Positions 1 through 9,044 of a stretch of DNA of 40,257 nt are shown here, piece by piece. Origin of the DNA: Saprospiraceae bacterium. Its GTDB lineage: Bacteria > Bacteroidota > Bacteroidia > Chitinophagales > Saprospiraceae. The translations under genes were made by a program, and so were the position numbers. How positions within the stretch are numbered: the first letter of the stretch is position 1; every line of letters starts with the position of its first letter. Below the pieces are notes generated by a model. It worked only from the letters and a program-made list of their open reading frames with translations, had not been told where the DNA came from and ran no database searches. The stretch is taken from assembly GCA_015490715.1 (NCBI GenBank), contig WFXH01000109.1:1-40257 (forward strand), read 5' to 3'.

Positions 1-2539
1 CTCGGATGCGGATGTGGCCGCCGTCGTGGATCGTGTCGTAACTGATGAGGTCGCCGTTGCTGATGCCAAAGTTGTTGATGTCGCAGTCTACCGCGTCGAC
101 CAGTACGACCTCAAAGCAATATGCTTCGACCATATTGCCTGTCGCATCGTGCACTGTATCGCACTCTGCGACGCCCTTCCACGTCACCTCTTCGCAACAC
201 TCGGGTAGTTCGAGACAACGCTCGATATCGCAACAGGTGGGGCTTAGAAAATCGATTCGGTAGCAGAAGCGTGGAGTATCGATCAATCCAATGACTCCCT
301 CAAAGCACAGTTCAATAAAGAGATCTCCACCGGAAAAATAGCTCGTCTGGCTGATGATGTCTACAGCATTGTTCCGGAAGATAAAGCGACCGCAGTCGTT
401 CGCATCGTCGACCTGGATGGTCACGCACCAGTACTTTTGACCGGTGGTATCGTTGATTTTACACTCGATGGAGTCGTGGACCACAGGCTCAGTACAACAA
501 GGCTTGCGTATGGAGATGCAATCCTTGATATCGCAGCATTTCTTGCTGTCGAAATCAACAGTAAAACAGAGCTCATCATCATCGACCGAGGCAATATCGA
601 CGTAGCCTGTGATATAGACATCGTTGCCGACGACCTGTCTCTTCAGCGTACCGTCGATGATATCGCCGTTGTGAAGCTCAAAGCTAAAGCCGCCACAGTC
701 GAGGCCATCGGGCAGGTGAATTTTAAAGTAATAGCCCTTTTGGAAAATATTACTACCCGGCACGACAAAGCTATCGCATTGAGCTTCTCCCGTCCATGCC
801 ACCTGGGTACAGCATGGTTCGAATTCTTCATACGGAATGCAAGCTTTCAATGGGCAACAATCGGGATTGTCGGAAGTGAGCTCAAAGCACACTCCATTAA
901 AGCTCACAATTTTATTGTTCACCAATAGGACGTAATAACTCTTAAAGCACCCTTCGATGATGAGATTGCCCTGAGGGGTAATCGTCGCATCATAGTCGAG
1001 TAAAGTGGCATTGCTGTTCAACACCCATCGGCCACATTCGCGCCAGTTGAACACCTCCATGCGGAAACAGTAATTGAAGGAGTCGTTGTCGCTCGTATCA
1101 CACCATACACTGATGTCGTAACCGTGTTGGACACAGCAGATGGGAATAGGAATCGCTTTGGAATAAGTAATCTGTCTGTTATTCGCAGTATATTTCAGTG
1201 CCCAATCGAGCGAATCGACCCCTGAGGGCACGCGATTGGTATCGATGCACGAGGTGATGACGGTACTGCCGCCGACGTATTGGACTTCACACTTGTCGGC
1301 GGGAATGAATTTATTGCGTATTAATATCCCACACTGTACTCGTTGAGCATGCGCACTGTCGATGTGAAACTCCACGCAATAGTACTTTTTCCCATTGGGA
1401 TGAGGACGTGAAGGTGGCTCTTCGTCACAGTAAGTTTTTGCCACCCATATCTTCAGTTTACAATTGGGCACTTTGATACAGCCCTGTATATCGCAACACA
1501 CTAAATCGGGCGGTGCATAGGGGAAGGCGAGCTTATAGCACATCACTGTATCCTCCGCATCGATCAAATCGGGATCTAAACATCCTTTGAAGTGGTAGTA
1601 GCCATCCCCTTCAAACCCCTCTTGAAAAGTGCCATCCATGATTGGAAGATTGGATAAAAACACAGGTGTGTCGCACAGTGGGAGGCTATTGGCTAAATCG
1701 ATTGCAATGTCGAAACAAGTCGCTCCTTTGTGTACGTAGCCGTCCCTGATAATGTCGCAATAGACGCGTTCGTACACCACGGCCCAATCCATGTCGCGCT
1801 CGCAACACTGATTGAGGCTATCACAAAGAGTAATATCACAACACAGGGGATTGTCAAAGTCGACGGTGATGCATACCACCTCGGTCCCCGGAGGTATGTC
1901 GGCCTCGTTATAATTGACTTCGACAGAGTAATTATAACCTATCCACGACACGTTGACATCGGCAGGTATTGGTGGATCCAACACGACATCGAAGTTGTTG
2001 CACAAAAACGCACTATCCGATGGCTGAAAGCTAAAGCGCTTTGTGTAGGACGTCTGCCCATCCCTTTCCCTACAGGCGAGCTCCTCTTCATGCACCACGC
2101 TGCGATATTGACAGCAGCTTGGGGGTATATCGATACATTCCTTGATATCACAACAAATGCCATCATAGATGAAAGCATAGCATAGAGAGTCTTTCATGGT
2201 CTCGGGATAAAAACAATAATAATAGATAAATCCCTGAGGTTTGGCCGTAGCTATCAGGGGAAAGCCCGGTACGACCTCGGCGTTAAACTCCGCATCGGTC
2301 CATGTACATGATACATCTTGTGTATCAGGAAACCAGAATTCTACGCATATGAGCCCGTCAATGAAATCACATCGCACTTCTGCTTCGTAGCTTTCCTTTA
2401 CACATCGGTTGGTGATATCAAACTCTTGCCAGCCCTGGGCATTGATGTGTTGCATGATCCACAGTGAGAGTAATAAAGAGAGCAAAGCCAGGAGTTTCCA
2501 GCGATACTCCAAAGTCCGCATGCGCAATTGTTTTCCCAT
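1..2539 (-). CDS. Cysteine-rich modular secreted protein, partial (3' end outside window)
   Basis: I do not recognise the family. Reading the minus strand from the ATG at 2539 gives an open frame of about 846 codons with no stop before the window edge. The N-terminus is a typical signal peptide: basic residues, then a Leu-rich core (LLALLSLLLSLWIM), ending near INAQ at residue 35. The mature part has about 65 cysteines, roughly 8 percent. A motif of the form CCDIxxC recurs: CCDIKEC (about 2135-2161), CCDITLC (1823-1848), CCDIQGC (1478-1501), CCDIKDC (518-541) and CCDIERC (214-237). Degenerate copies lie near 1115-1141 (CCVQHGY) and 838-861 (CCPLKAC). Spacing is about 93-120 residues. Many copies are followed by a second CC pair and a Trp- or Val-rich strand, so each repeat is probably a disulfide-bonded beta domain. 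Whether a T9SS sorting domain ends the protein cannot be seen. An exported location is well supported; the function is unknown. Confidence 0.85.
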   Translation of the reverse strand, partial: MGKQLRMRTLEYRWKLLALLSLLLSLWIMQHINAQGWQEFDITNRCVKESYEAEVRCDFIDGLICVEFWFPDTQDVSCTWTDAEFNAEVVPGFPLIATAKPQGFIYYYCFYPETMKDSLCYAFIYDGICCDIKECIDIPPSCCQYRSVVHEEELACRERDGQTSYTKRFSFQPSDSAFLCNNFDVVLDPPIPADVNVSWIGYNYSVEVNYNEADIPPGTEVVCITVDFDNPLCCDITLCDSLNQCCERDMDWAVVYERVYCDIIRDGYVHKGATCFDIAIDLANSLPLCDTPVFLSNLPIMDGTFQEGFEGDGYYHFKGCLDPDLIDAEDTVMCYKLAFPYAPPDLVCCDIQGCIKVPNCKLKIWVAKTYCDEEPPSRPHPNGKKYYCVEFHIDSAHAQRVQCGILIRNKFIPADKCEVQYVGGSTVITSCIDTNRVPSGVDSLDWALKYTANNRQITYSKAIPIPICCVQHGYDISVWCDTSDNDSFNYCFRMEVFNWRECGRWVLNSNATLLDYDATITPQGNLIIEGCFKSYYVLLVNNKIVSFNGVCFELTSDNPDCCPLKACIPYEEFEPCCTQVAWTGEAQCDSFVVPGSNIFQKGYYFKIHLPDGLDCGGFSFELHNGDIIDGTLKRQVVGNDVYITGYVDIASVDDDELCFTVDFDSKKCCDIKDCISIRKPCCTEPVVHDSIECKINDTTGQKYWCVTIQVDDANDCGRFIFRNNAVDIISQTSYFSGGDLFIELCFEGVIGLIDTPRFCYRIDFLSPTCCDIERCLELPECCEEVTWKGVAECDTVHDATGNMVEAYCFEVVLVDAVDCDINNFGISNGDLISYDTIHDGGHIRIR

Positions 2540-2763
2540 TTTCTCAAGATTTTTAAGTTTGTCGATTTACATGGCAAAATTGAAGGCTATCCTGCAACAG
2601 TCAAAGCAAAAATGAATAAACTGTTGAAGTTTTTCGACCAAAAGATAAAATCGCGTAGTAAGCGGTCGAATTGTTGAGTTTATCAACCAGTACAGGGGGA
2701 AAATGGTCCGGACATCGTGGGAATGCCTAATAGTGAAGAAGCGTTGCAATATTGGAGAAAAAT
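2540..2763. other. Intergenic region upstream of the cysteine-rich gene
   Basis: These 224 bases separate the 3' end of the thioesterase gene from the start of the cysteine-rich gene, both on the minus strand. The stretch is AT-rich and must hold the promoter of the downstream gene, but I find no exact TAnnTTTG element; TATCTTTTG on the minus strand is the nearest, with one base too many in the spacer. A 60-codon frame here has no family features. No hairpin with a T-tract is visible. Confidence 0.5.
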
Positions 2764-3198
2764 TTATTTGCAGTCCTCAAGTGTCCATGCTTTATCGCTG
2801 CGGTACACCTGGCCGTTGATGAGTGCTACTTGCTGGTTATCATGATTGTACACGCGTATGAGATACGTTGCCGTCTTCCGCCCGAGATAGACCTCCTCCG
2901 TCGTTGCGGTCAACACATCACCGGCGCGAATGGGGACAAAGAGTTGTACGGAAGCGATGGTCGTCATACATTTCACACCATGACTATTGGCTGCAAAGGC
3001 CAGGGCGCTATCGGCCAGGGAGAAGGCGATGCCTCCATGTGCGATGCCGAAACCATTACACATTTCCTCGCGCACCCGCATACGCAACACCGCCCTCCCC
3101 TTGTCGATCTCAACCCGATCGATACCGAGCCATTGGCTAAAGGCATCGCGACGATACATGCAATCCACAATTTGTTGAGGAGTGAGTGCACCTTGCAT
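2764..3198 (-). CDS. paaI: PaaI-family hotdog thioesterase
   Basis: This 144-residue protein has the hotdog-fold thioesterase signature of the PaaI family: NGFGIAHGGIAFSLADSALA (about residues 47-66). It carries the Asn, the His-Gly-Gly and the Asp at the end of the central helix that form the acyl-CoA site. The length matches single-domain PaaI enzymes (about 130-150 residues). The family hydrolyses aryl- or acyl-CoA thioesters in the cytoplasm; in phenylacetate catabolism PaaI clears dead-end CoA esters. No other paa gene is in the window, so the substrate is open and the symbol marks family only. The ATG at 3198 lies one base after the TGA of the upstream glycosyltransferase gene, so the two are probably co-transcribed with coupled translation. 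Family assignment is strong; the pathway is inferred. Confidence 0.88.
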   Translation of the reverse strand: MQGALTPQQIVDCMYRRDAFSQWLGIDRVEIDKGRAVLRMRVREEMCNGFGIAHGGIAFSLADSALAFAANSHGVKCMTTIASVQLFVPIRAGDVLTATTEEVYLGRKTATYLIRVYNHDNQQVALINGQVYRSDKAWTLEDCK

Positions 3199-3199
3199 A

Positions 3200-4234
3200 T
3201 CACTTGTTTTTTCCGTAGTAATTTTTCACAAATCCCCTTGGCTCTTTCCCCTTCCAATGCTGCCATAGCCCCCATGCCAATCCCAGGCCGTAAGCACCCA
3301 CTTGGAGGACAAAGACAATAGGTGTCCATAGGGCAGTCTTCCACTCCCGATAGCGAAGCCAAGCACCAACCATCAAGAGAAAGCTGAGCAGTAGTGCCAT
3401 CGCAATGAACAGCGACAACACCCATAGGGGCAACCATCGCAGCATCGCACCTACTACAATCCCAATCCCCCCTACCCACACAACAAGAGGTAGCAAGTGG
3501 AGCCACTTCAACATCTCGCGATGTCGGCGGTACAAGGCGATGCGCGCCACTCCCCAGTTGAAGATTTGCTTAAAAAACTTCCACCAGTCGGTACGGCGCT
3601 TGTGGTAGACATAGGCATCGGCGATGAGGCACACGCGAAATCCCGCCTTGTAGATACGGGCCGAGTAATCCATATCCTGCCCATGTCGAAGCGAAGTATC
3701 CATACCACCGATCGCTTCGTACACCCGGCGGTGTATACCCATGTTAAAACTTCGCGGATAAAATCGCTCGGGGGCACGCCTCTTCCCACGCGTTCCGAGG
3801 GTGCCGATGTACGATGTCATGGTGTAGTTGACGGCCTTTTGAAAAGGTGTAAAAGAAGCATGCGCCTCGTCGGGGCCACCAAAGGCATCGCATCGGTGGC
3901 GCTGTAAATGGCGGTCAATGCGCTTCAGCCACATTGGGGGAAATAGACAATCGGAGTCGACAAATATGAAATATTGCGCCGTACTGTTGGCCATGCCGTA
4001 ATTTCGCGCAGCACCCGGGCCTTGATTGTTTTGATAGAGCCATCGCAGCTGCAAACCCGACGTCGAGCGATAGGATTGGATGAATTCCCGAAAGCCATCG
4101 GTAGAGCCATCATCGACGAACAGGAGTTCAAACAGCGTACGAGGAAAATCGAGTTCTTCTGCCGAAGCCAGAAGTTCTTTGACCTCTGCTAAGCGATTGT
4201 ATACAGCAATGATGATACTGTACTTGAGCGACAT
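3200..4234 (-). CDS. Family 2 glycosyltransferase with C-terminal membrane segments
   Basis: This 344-residue protein has a GT-A glycosyltransferase domain. IIIAVYNRLAEV (residues 7-18) is the nucleotide-sugar binding strand, FVDDGSTDG (39-47) is the second acidic motif, NNQGPGAARNYG (69-80) is typical of GT2 enzymes, and FVDSDC (91-96) holds the metal-binding DxD. Two or three hydrophobic helices follow, at about 250-325 (LLPLVVWVGGIGIVV, VLSLFIAMALLLSFLLMV, PIVFVLQVGAYGLGL). The enzyme is therefore anchored in the inner membrane with its catalytic domain in the cytoplasm. GT2 enzymes of this layout add sugars to lipid-linked polysaccharide or glycolipid precursors; donor and acceptor cannot be told. 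It precedes the thioesterase gene by one base and is divergent from the gene at 4349. Family is certain, role is not. Confidence 0.9.
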   Translation of the reverse strand: MSLKYSIIIAVYNRLAEVKELLASAEELDFPRTLFELLFVDDGSTDGFREFIQSYRSTSGLQLRWLYQNNQGPGAARNYGMANSTAQYFIFVDSDCLFPPMWLKRIDRHLQRHRCDAFGGPDEAHASFTPFQKAVNYTMTSYIGTLGTRGKRRAPERFYPRSFNMGIHRRVYEAIGGMDTSLRHGQDMDYSARIYKAGFRVCLIADAYVYHKRRTDWWKFFKQIFNWGVARIALYRRHREMLKWLHLLPLVVWVGGIGIVVGAMLRWLPLWVLSLFIAMALLLSFLLMVGAWLRYREWKTALWTPIVFVLQVGAYGLGLAWGLWQHWKGKEPRGFVKNYYGKNK

Positions 4235-4348
4235 CTAATGGCATTTGGGCAAAAATCCGCATTTTTGCTTAATATACCTCCCACGATGCTTCGGATGACA
4301 ATATTTCTTTCTCTGCAGGGGTTTTATCCACACACAAAGGTATCAGGT

Positions 4349-5017
4349 ATGACGCATCAAAGGTCGTGGAACATACCTCGTAGTATTTCTCTACTCGTTT
4401 TCGGGCTTTTCGGCTTAGTTGTTTTACACAGAGCGGATGGTCAGGTGCCGGTAGACAGCAATCTCATACAGTTTTCGGGTATAGTCTACACCGACGAGGG
4501 AGATACGATTATTCCGCTGCCCTTTGTCAACATTGCTATTAAAGGTACAACGCGTGGTACGTACACGGATTTGGATGGATTTTTCAGCATAGTGGTGAAG
4601 GAGGGCGATACGGTGCAGTACTCGGCCATTGGATTTCAGACGGTGACATACGTCATACCCGACACTTTAAAGACGGATCGGTACACGGTGTTTCAATATT
4701 TGCCCAAGGATACGATCTGGCTTCCTGAGACGGTGGTTTATCCCTGGCCGTCGCGTGAGCACTTTCGCGTGGAGTTCTTAGCTCTCGACGTAGAATCGGA
4801 TTACCGCAAGATGATCCGCGAAAACCTCTCCGACATGAAATTATCGCGATACGTCAAAGAGCTACCGAGCGACTCCAAAGAGATGATAGAGATCGCCTTC
4901 AAGCAATATCAGAAAAAGCTCTATTATGCAGGCCAGCTCCCACCGATGATCAATGTCATGGCCCTATACCGCTTTCTAAAGGAGTGGACGAAGGGCAAAT
5001 TGAAGCGCAAGCGTTGA
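4349..5017 (+). CDS. Exported protein with carboxypeptidase-like regulatory domain
   Basis: The open frame extends to an ATG at 4238, but the ATG at 4349 directly precedes a signal peptide: basic start MTHQRSWNIPRS, then hydrophobic ISLLVFGLFGLVVL, ending near ADGQ. I prefer that start (222 residues). Residues about 30-100 form a carboxypeptidase-regulatory-like beta-sandwich (FSGIVYTDEGD, PFVNIAIKGTTRGTYTDLDG, FQTVTYV), the module found at the N-terminus of many Bacteroidota TonB receptors. Here it stands alone and is followed by a basic, helical tail of about 100 residues ending KLKRKR. Such small proteins are common in the phylum and are thought to sit in the periplasm or outer membrane; no function is established. 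It is divergent from the glycosyltransferase and ends 1 base before the convergent truA stop. Confidence 0.75.
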   Translation: MTHQRSWNIPRSISLLVFGLFGLVVLHRADGQVPVDSNLIQFSGIVYTDEGDTIIPLPFVNIAIKGTTRGTYTDLDGFFSIVVKEGDTVQYSAIGFQTVTYVIPDTLKTDRYTVFQYLPKDTIWLPETVVYPWPSREHFRVEFLALDVESDYRKMIRENLSDMKLSRYVKELPSDSKEMIEIAFKQYQKKLYYAGQLPPMINVMALYRFLKEWTKGKLKRKR

Positions 5018-5018
5018 G

Positions 5019-5762
5019 TTACTGAGGATACTTGACTCCCATAAAAAACAAACCGTGTGCTGGAGCACTCAGGGATTTTGGTAGGCGCTGCTGGTGCTCA
5101 AAGGCATGCTGAATGTCTTCTAATTGCATCTGCCCCAGTCCCACCTGAACGAGCGCTCCCACAATCATGCGCACCATACCTCGCAAAAACCGCGTCGCAG
5201 CTATATCCAAAGTCAAGCGCTTCGCATTGCTGTCTATGTCTAATCGACAGGAGATGATGCGACACCGATAGTCGTTTGTCCCGCCCTTCACCTTACAGAA
5301 GGGATAAAATTCCTGCTGGTGGGCAATCATCTCGAGTGTTTGCTGCATCGCTTCGAAGTCCAATTTATCCCAGGCGGGAAAATGCCATGAAATTTCTTTG
5401 GAAAAGGGATCTTTTCGCCCGTGTATGAAATAGCGATAGCTCCGCTCGACGGCATGAAATCGTGCATGAAAAGCCAGGTCGACCGGCTGGACACCTATAA
5501 GGGCGATATCTTCTGGAAGCAGGGCATTTACGGAGCGAAAAAAGCGCTCAGGCAGGGGGCCTTGGCAATCAAAGTGAAATGCGAAGTTGCGTGCATGGAC
5601 ACCTGCATCGGTGCGGCAACATCCGTAGGTGCGCACTTCTTCGTGCAATACCGTGCGCAATGCTTTCTCTACTTCCGACTGCACAGTGACGACATCGGGC
5701 TGGCGTTGCCAGCCGTGAAAGTGCGTTCCCTTGAAATCTATCCGCCCTAAGTATCGCTTCAT
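5019..5762 (-). CDS. truA: tRNA pseudouridine(38-40) synthase TruA
   Basis: TruA converts uridines at positions 38-40 of the tRNA anticodon arm to pseudouridine. The 247-residue length is normal. CRTDAGVHA at residues 49-57 contains the catalytic Asp52, as in characterised TruA enzymes. The conserved segments SVNALLPEDI, FHARFHAVERSYRY (Arg and Tyr lining the active site) and TRFLRGMVRMIVGAL are present in order. The ATG at 5762 lies 13 bases after the yqaA stop, and yqaA lies 8 bases after the carB stop, so truA is probably the last gene of a carB-yqaA-truA transcript. Identification is secure. Confidence 0.97.
   Translation of the reverse strand: MKRYLGRIDFKGTHFHGWQRQPDVVTVQSEVEKALRTVLHEEVRTYGCCRTDAGVHARNFAFHFDCQGPLPERFFRSVNALLPEDIALIGVQPVDLAFHARFHAVERSYRYFIHGRKDPFSKEISWHFPAWDKLDFEAMQQTLEMIAHQQEFYPFCKVKGGTNDYRCRIISCRLDIDSNAKRLTLDIAATRFLRGMVRMIVGALVQVGLGQMQLEDIQHAFEHQQRLPKSLSAPAHGLFFMGVKYPQ
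5423..5431 (+). repeat. Dispersed motif GTATGAAAT, 9-base core only
   Basis: This copy lies in the truA coding region and continues AGCG rather than NGT. A near-copy, GCATGAAATCGTGC, follows at 5452-5465. Confidence 0.4.
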
Positions 5763-5775
5763 AGGCCAAAGTCCA

Positions 5776-6204
5776 TTAGAGGATTTGCAATACCCCCAGA
5801 GCCAACAATCCGTAGCGAATAAATTTGCCTATGGCTATGAAAAACAGGGCACTTCCCGTTGGGAAGAGCAACCCACCAGCGATGAGCACCAACACATCGC
5901 CCAGAAAGGGCACCCAAGAAAACACGAGTGCGACGACCCCGTATCGCCTCAATAAGCGCAAAGCTTGTTGACGTCGTCGGTCGGGTATGCTGACATGTCT
6001 TCGCTCGTACCACTTTGCTCCCCAACGACCAATGAGAAAGGTCGTCCAGCTACCAAGGGTATTGCCCGTGCCGGCCACAAGGGTCGGCCATAGCCAATCG
6101 CGCGATGCACTTACCACGTAGACAAACCACGCCTCTGAAGAGAGTGGCACGAGAGTAGCACTCAAAAACGACCATCCAAAGAGCACGACGTATTCCCACA
6201 CCAC
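5776..6204 (-). CDS. yqaA: YqaA-type small DedA/SNARE-associated family membrane protein
   Basis: This 142-residue integral membrane protein has the layout of the YqaA branch of the DedA (VTT/SNARE-associated) superfamily. An N-terminal helix with SFLSATLVPLSSEAWFV is followed by a GNTLGSWTTFLIGRWG re-entrant segment, a short basic cytoplasmic part with RRYGVVAL, and FSWVPFLGDVLVLIAGGL with the conserved Pro and Gly-Asp. It closes with IGKFIRYGLLA. DedA proteins are implicated in lipid flipping or proton-dependent membrane homeostasis; YqaA itself is uncharacterised. The start is GTG at 6204, 8 bases after carB ends, and no ATG in frame fits better. It lies between carB and truA, with no clear functional link to either. 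Confidence 0.85.
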   Translation of the reverse strand: MVWEYVVLFGWSFLSATLVPLSSEAWFVYVVSASRDWLWPTLVAGTGNTLGSWTTFLIGRWGAKWYERRHVSIPDRRRQQALRLLRRYGVVALVFSWVPFLGDVLVLIAGGLLFPTGSALFFIAIGKFIRYGLLALGVLQIL

Positions 6205-6212
6205 TTGAAACC

Positions 6213-9029
6213 CTATTGATTGAGGTACATGTACCGATTGCGCTCGAGCTCTCTAAAAAACGGGTCGTTGAGATCACGAATAAAACGTATTTCTTCTCCG
6301 GTCGATTTCATCTCAGGTCCCAGGCGCTTGTCGACATTGGGAAACTTGTCAAACGAAAATACCGGCACCTTGATGGCATAGCCGGAGAGTTTTTTCTCAA
6401 ACTGAAAGTCGCGGAGTTTGTGGGTGCCGAGGATGATTTTCGTGGCGATCTTGAGGTAGGGGATGCCGTAGGCTTTTGCAATAAACGGTGTGGTGCGCGA
6501 TGCCCTCGGATTGGCTTCGATTACGTACACTTTGCCATCTTTTACAGCAAATTGGATATTGATCAGTCCGACGGTATTGAGAGCAAAGGAGATTTTTTTT
6601 GCGTAGTGCTCCATAGTTTCGATGGTAGCTTGGTCCAGGCTGTATGGTGGAAGGACTGCCGAGCTGTCGCCGGAGTGAATGCCTGCGGGTTCGACGTGTT
6701 CCATGATGCCCATGATGTGAAAGTCCTCGCCATCGCATATGGCGTCGATTTCGGCCTCGGTGGCGCGCTCGAGGAAGTGGTCGATGAGCACGACATTGCC
6801 CGGCAGGTGTTTAAAGATGCTCAGTACGTGGCGTTCGAGTTCTTCGTCGTTGATAACGATTTTCATGCGCTGTCCGCCGAGAACATAGGACGGACGAACG
6901 AGTACGGGGTATCCCACGCGCCGCGCTATTTCTAAGGCCGATTCGACATCTTTGGCCACGCCGTACTCGGGATAAGGGATGCCGAGCGATTTCAGCAGGT
7001 CGGAAAAGCGGCCTCGGTCTTCGGCGAGGTCGAGGGATTCGAACTGGGTACCGAAGATGCGTACGCCGTGCTCGTGTAGCCTGCGCGCCAGCTTTAAGGC
7101 GGTTTGACCGCCGAGTTGGACGATGACGCCTTCAGGACGTTCGTGGTCGACGACGGCTTTGAGGTGCTCCCAGAAGATGGGTTCGAAGTAGAGCTTGTCG
7201 GCGAGGTTGAAATCGGTGGAGACCGTCTCGGGATTGCAATTGATCATAATCGCCTCATAGCCTACTTCCTTTGCTGCGAGGATGCCGTGTACACAACAAT
7301 AGTCGAATTCGATGCCCTGCCCTATTCGATTGGGCCCGGCACCGATGATGAGCACTTTCTTTTTGGAAGAGACTGCACTTTCGTTTTCGTCGTCAAAGGT
7401 GGAATAGAAATAGGGTGTTTGTGCAGCAAATTCTCCAGCGCAGGTATCTACCATTTTATACACCCGCCGAATTCCATCGGCTTCGAAGGCGCGTTCGACG
7501 TCTTCTTCGCGTACGCGAAGCAACCATGCGATCTGCTCATTGCTGTAGCCGAGCTGTTTGATTTTTCGCTTAAGATCCGTGGGGATATCTTCGGGCACGT
7601 TGTAGCGCATGATTTCGTTGTCCATTTCGACCAATTCGCGGATCTTGTACAAAAACCACGGGTCGATGCCGGTCAGCTTGTGGATGGTCTTGATCGGCAC
7701 GCCTAAGCGCAGTGCGTCTTTGATGCGGAAGACGCGGTCATCGCTAGGGTGTTCGAGGCGGTAGAGGATATCTTCAGTGCGGATCCATTCCTTCTTGTCG
7801 GCACCGAGGCCGGCGCGTCCATCTTCGAGCGACTGACAGGCTTTTTGTAGGGCCTCGGTAAAGTTGCGCCCGATGGCCATCACCTCGCCGACGGATTTCA
7901 TCTGCAAGCCGAGTTCGGTATCGGCACCGTAGAATTTGTCGAAGTTCCAGCGCGGCATTTTGACGATGACGTAATCGAGTGTGGGCTCGAAAAATGCGCT
8001 GGTGGTCCCGGTGATTTGATTTTTGAGCTCGTCGAGGGTATAGCCGATGGCCAATTTGGCCGCCACTTTTGCAATGGGATAGCCCGTCGCCTTGCTGGCC
8101 AATGCGGATGAGCGCGACACACGCGGATTGATTTCGATAGGGATGAGCTGTTCGGTCTGGGGATGCACGGCAAACTGGACATTGCATCCGCCCGCAAATC
8201 TACCGAGCGAGCGCATCAATCGGATGGCATCGTTGCGCATGCGCTGGTACACCGTATCGGGCAGAGTCATCGCCGGGGCAACAGTAATGCTGTCGCCCGT
8301 GTGGATGCCCATCGGATCCATGTTTTCCACCACGCAGATGATGACGACGTTGTCGTTTTGGTCGCGTAAGAGCTCCAGCTCGAATTCCTTCCAGCCGAAG
8401 ATGGCCTTTTCGATGAGTACTTCGTGGATGGGAGATGCACTTAAACCGTGTTTGAGCGCCCGATCAAACTCTTCCTTATTCCATACGAAGCGACCTCCGG
8501 TACCACCGAGGGTATAGGAAGGTCGTATGACGAGCGGAAAGCCGATTTCCTGAGCTGCTTCCTTACCCTCGAGAAAGGAATTGGCGATGTAGGAAGGCGG
8601 CACGTCCATGCCGAGCTTCTGCACATGTGCTTTAAAGGCTTCGCGATTTTCGGTCAGCTCGATGGCCTGGAGGTCCACACCGATAAGTTCGACCCCGTAT
8701 TTTTTCCACAGGCCTAATTCACCGGCTTCGCGAGCGAGGTTGAGTGCCGTTTGCCCCCCCATTGTGGGAAGTACAGCATCAATCCCTCCCTTTTGAAGAA
8801 TCTCCTCAATGCTCTCGACGGTCAACGGCTTGAGATAGATGTGATCCGCAATGACGGGATCCGTCATGATGGTGGCGGGATTGGAGTTGATGAGGCTTAC
8901 CTCTATGCCCTCTTCACGTAGGGCTTGGGCGGCTTGACTGCCGGAATAGTCAAATTCACACGCCTGGCCAATGACGATAGGGCCGGATCCGATAATGAGC
9001 ACGTGACGGATATCCTGACGTCGGGGCAT
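6213..9029 (-). CDS. carB: Carbamoyl-phosphate synthase large subunit, lacking the allosteric domain
   Basis: CarB makes carbamoyl phosphate from bicarbonate, ammonia (from the CarA glutaminase) and two ATP, for pyrimidine and arginine synthesis. Two homologous ATP-grasp halves are visible: the first begins VLIIGSGPIVIGQACEFDYS near residue 10, the second VLIIGAGPNRIGQGIEFDY near residue 562. Repeated signatures include EINPRVSRSSALASKATGYP and EANPRASRTTPFIAKAYGIP. The frame extends to a TTG at 9047, but that TTG lies inside a -7 promoter element, so the ATG at 9029 (938 residues) is the better start. Enteric CarB is about 1070 residues. This one stops directly after the second synthetase half (DLNDPFFRELERNRYMYL), so the C-terminal MGS-like domain that binds UMP and ornithine is absent. 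From memory, some Bacteroidota have CarB of about 950 residues, so this is probably a lineage trait. No carA is in the window. Confidence 0.97.
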   Translation of the reverse strand: MPRRQDIRHVLIIGSGPIVIGQACEFDYSGSQAAQALREEGIEVSLINSNPATIMTDPVIADHIYLKPLTVESIEEILQKGGIDAVLPTMGGQTALNLAREAGELGLWKKYGVELIGVDLQAIELTENREAFKAHVQKLGMDVPPSYIANSFLEGKEAAQEIGFPLVIRPSYTLGGTGGRFVWNKEEFDRALKHGLSASPIHEVLIEKAIFGWKEFELELLRDQNDNVVIICVVENMDPMGIHTGDSITVAPAMTLPDTVYQRMRNDAIRLMRSLGRFAGGCNVQFAVHPQTEQLIPIEINPRVSRSSALASKATGYPIAKVAAKLAIGYTLDELKNQITGTTSAFFEPTLDYVIVKMPRWNFDKFYGADTELGLQMKSVGEVMAIGRNFTEALQKACQSLEDGRAGLGADKKEWIRTEDILYRLEHPSDDRVFRIKDALRLGVPIKTIHKLTGIDPWFLYKIRELVEMDNEIMRYNVPEDIPTDLKRKIKQLGYSNEQIAWLLRVREEDVERAFEADGIRRVYKMVDTCAGEFAAQTPYFYSTFDDENESAVSSKKKVLIIGAGPNRIGQGIEFDYCCVHGILAAKEVGYEAIMINCNPETVSTDFNLADKLYFEPIFWEHLKAVVDHERPEGVIVQLGGQTALKLARRLHEHGVRIFGTQFESLDLAEDRGRFSDLLKSLGIPYPEYGVAKDVESALEIARRVGYPVLVRPSYVLGGQRMKIVINDEELERHVLSIFKHLPGNVVLIDHFLERATEAEIDAICDGEDFHIMGIMEHVEPAGIHSGDSSAVLPPYSLDQATIETMEHYAKKISFALNTVGLINIQFAVKDGKVYVIEANPRASRTTPFIAKAYGIPYLKIATKIILGTHKLRDFQFEKKLSGYAIKVPVFSFDKFPNVDKRLGPEMKSTGEEIRFIRDLNDPFFRELERNRYMYLNQ

Positions 9030-9044
9030 TTGCAAAAAGTTTGG

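Noticed and set aside
1-2539. Frameshifts or pseudogene status of the left-edge gene, suggested by short open frames on the plus strand
   Set aside because: The minus-strand frame reads without a stop from 2539 to the edge, with conserved modules throughout, so the gene is intact in this window.
2567-2749. 60-codon minus-strand open frame in the spacer before the cysteine-rich gene
   Set aside because: It lacks a promoter, recognisable motif or clear ribosome site and is low in coding character.
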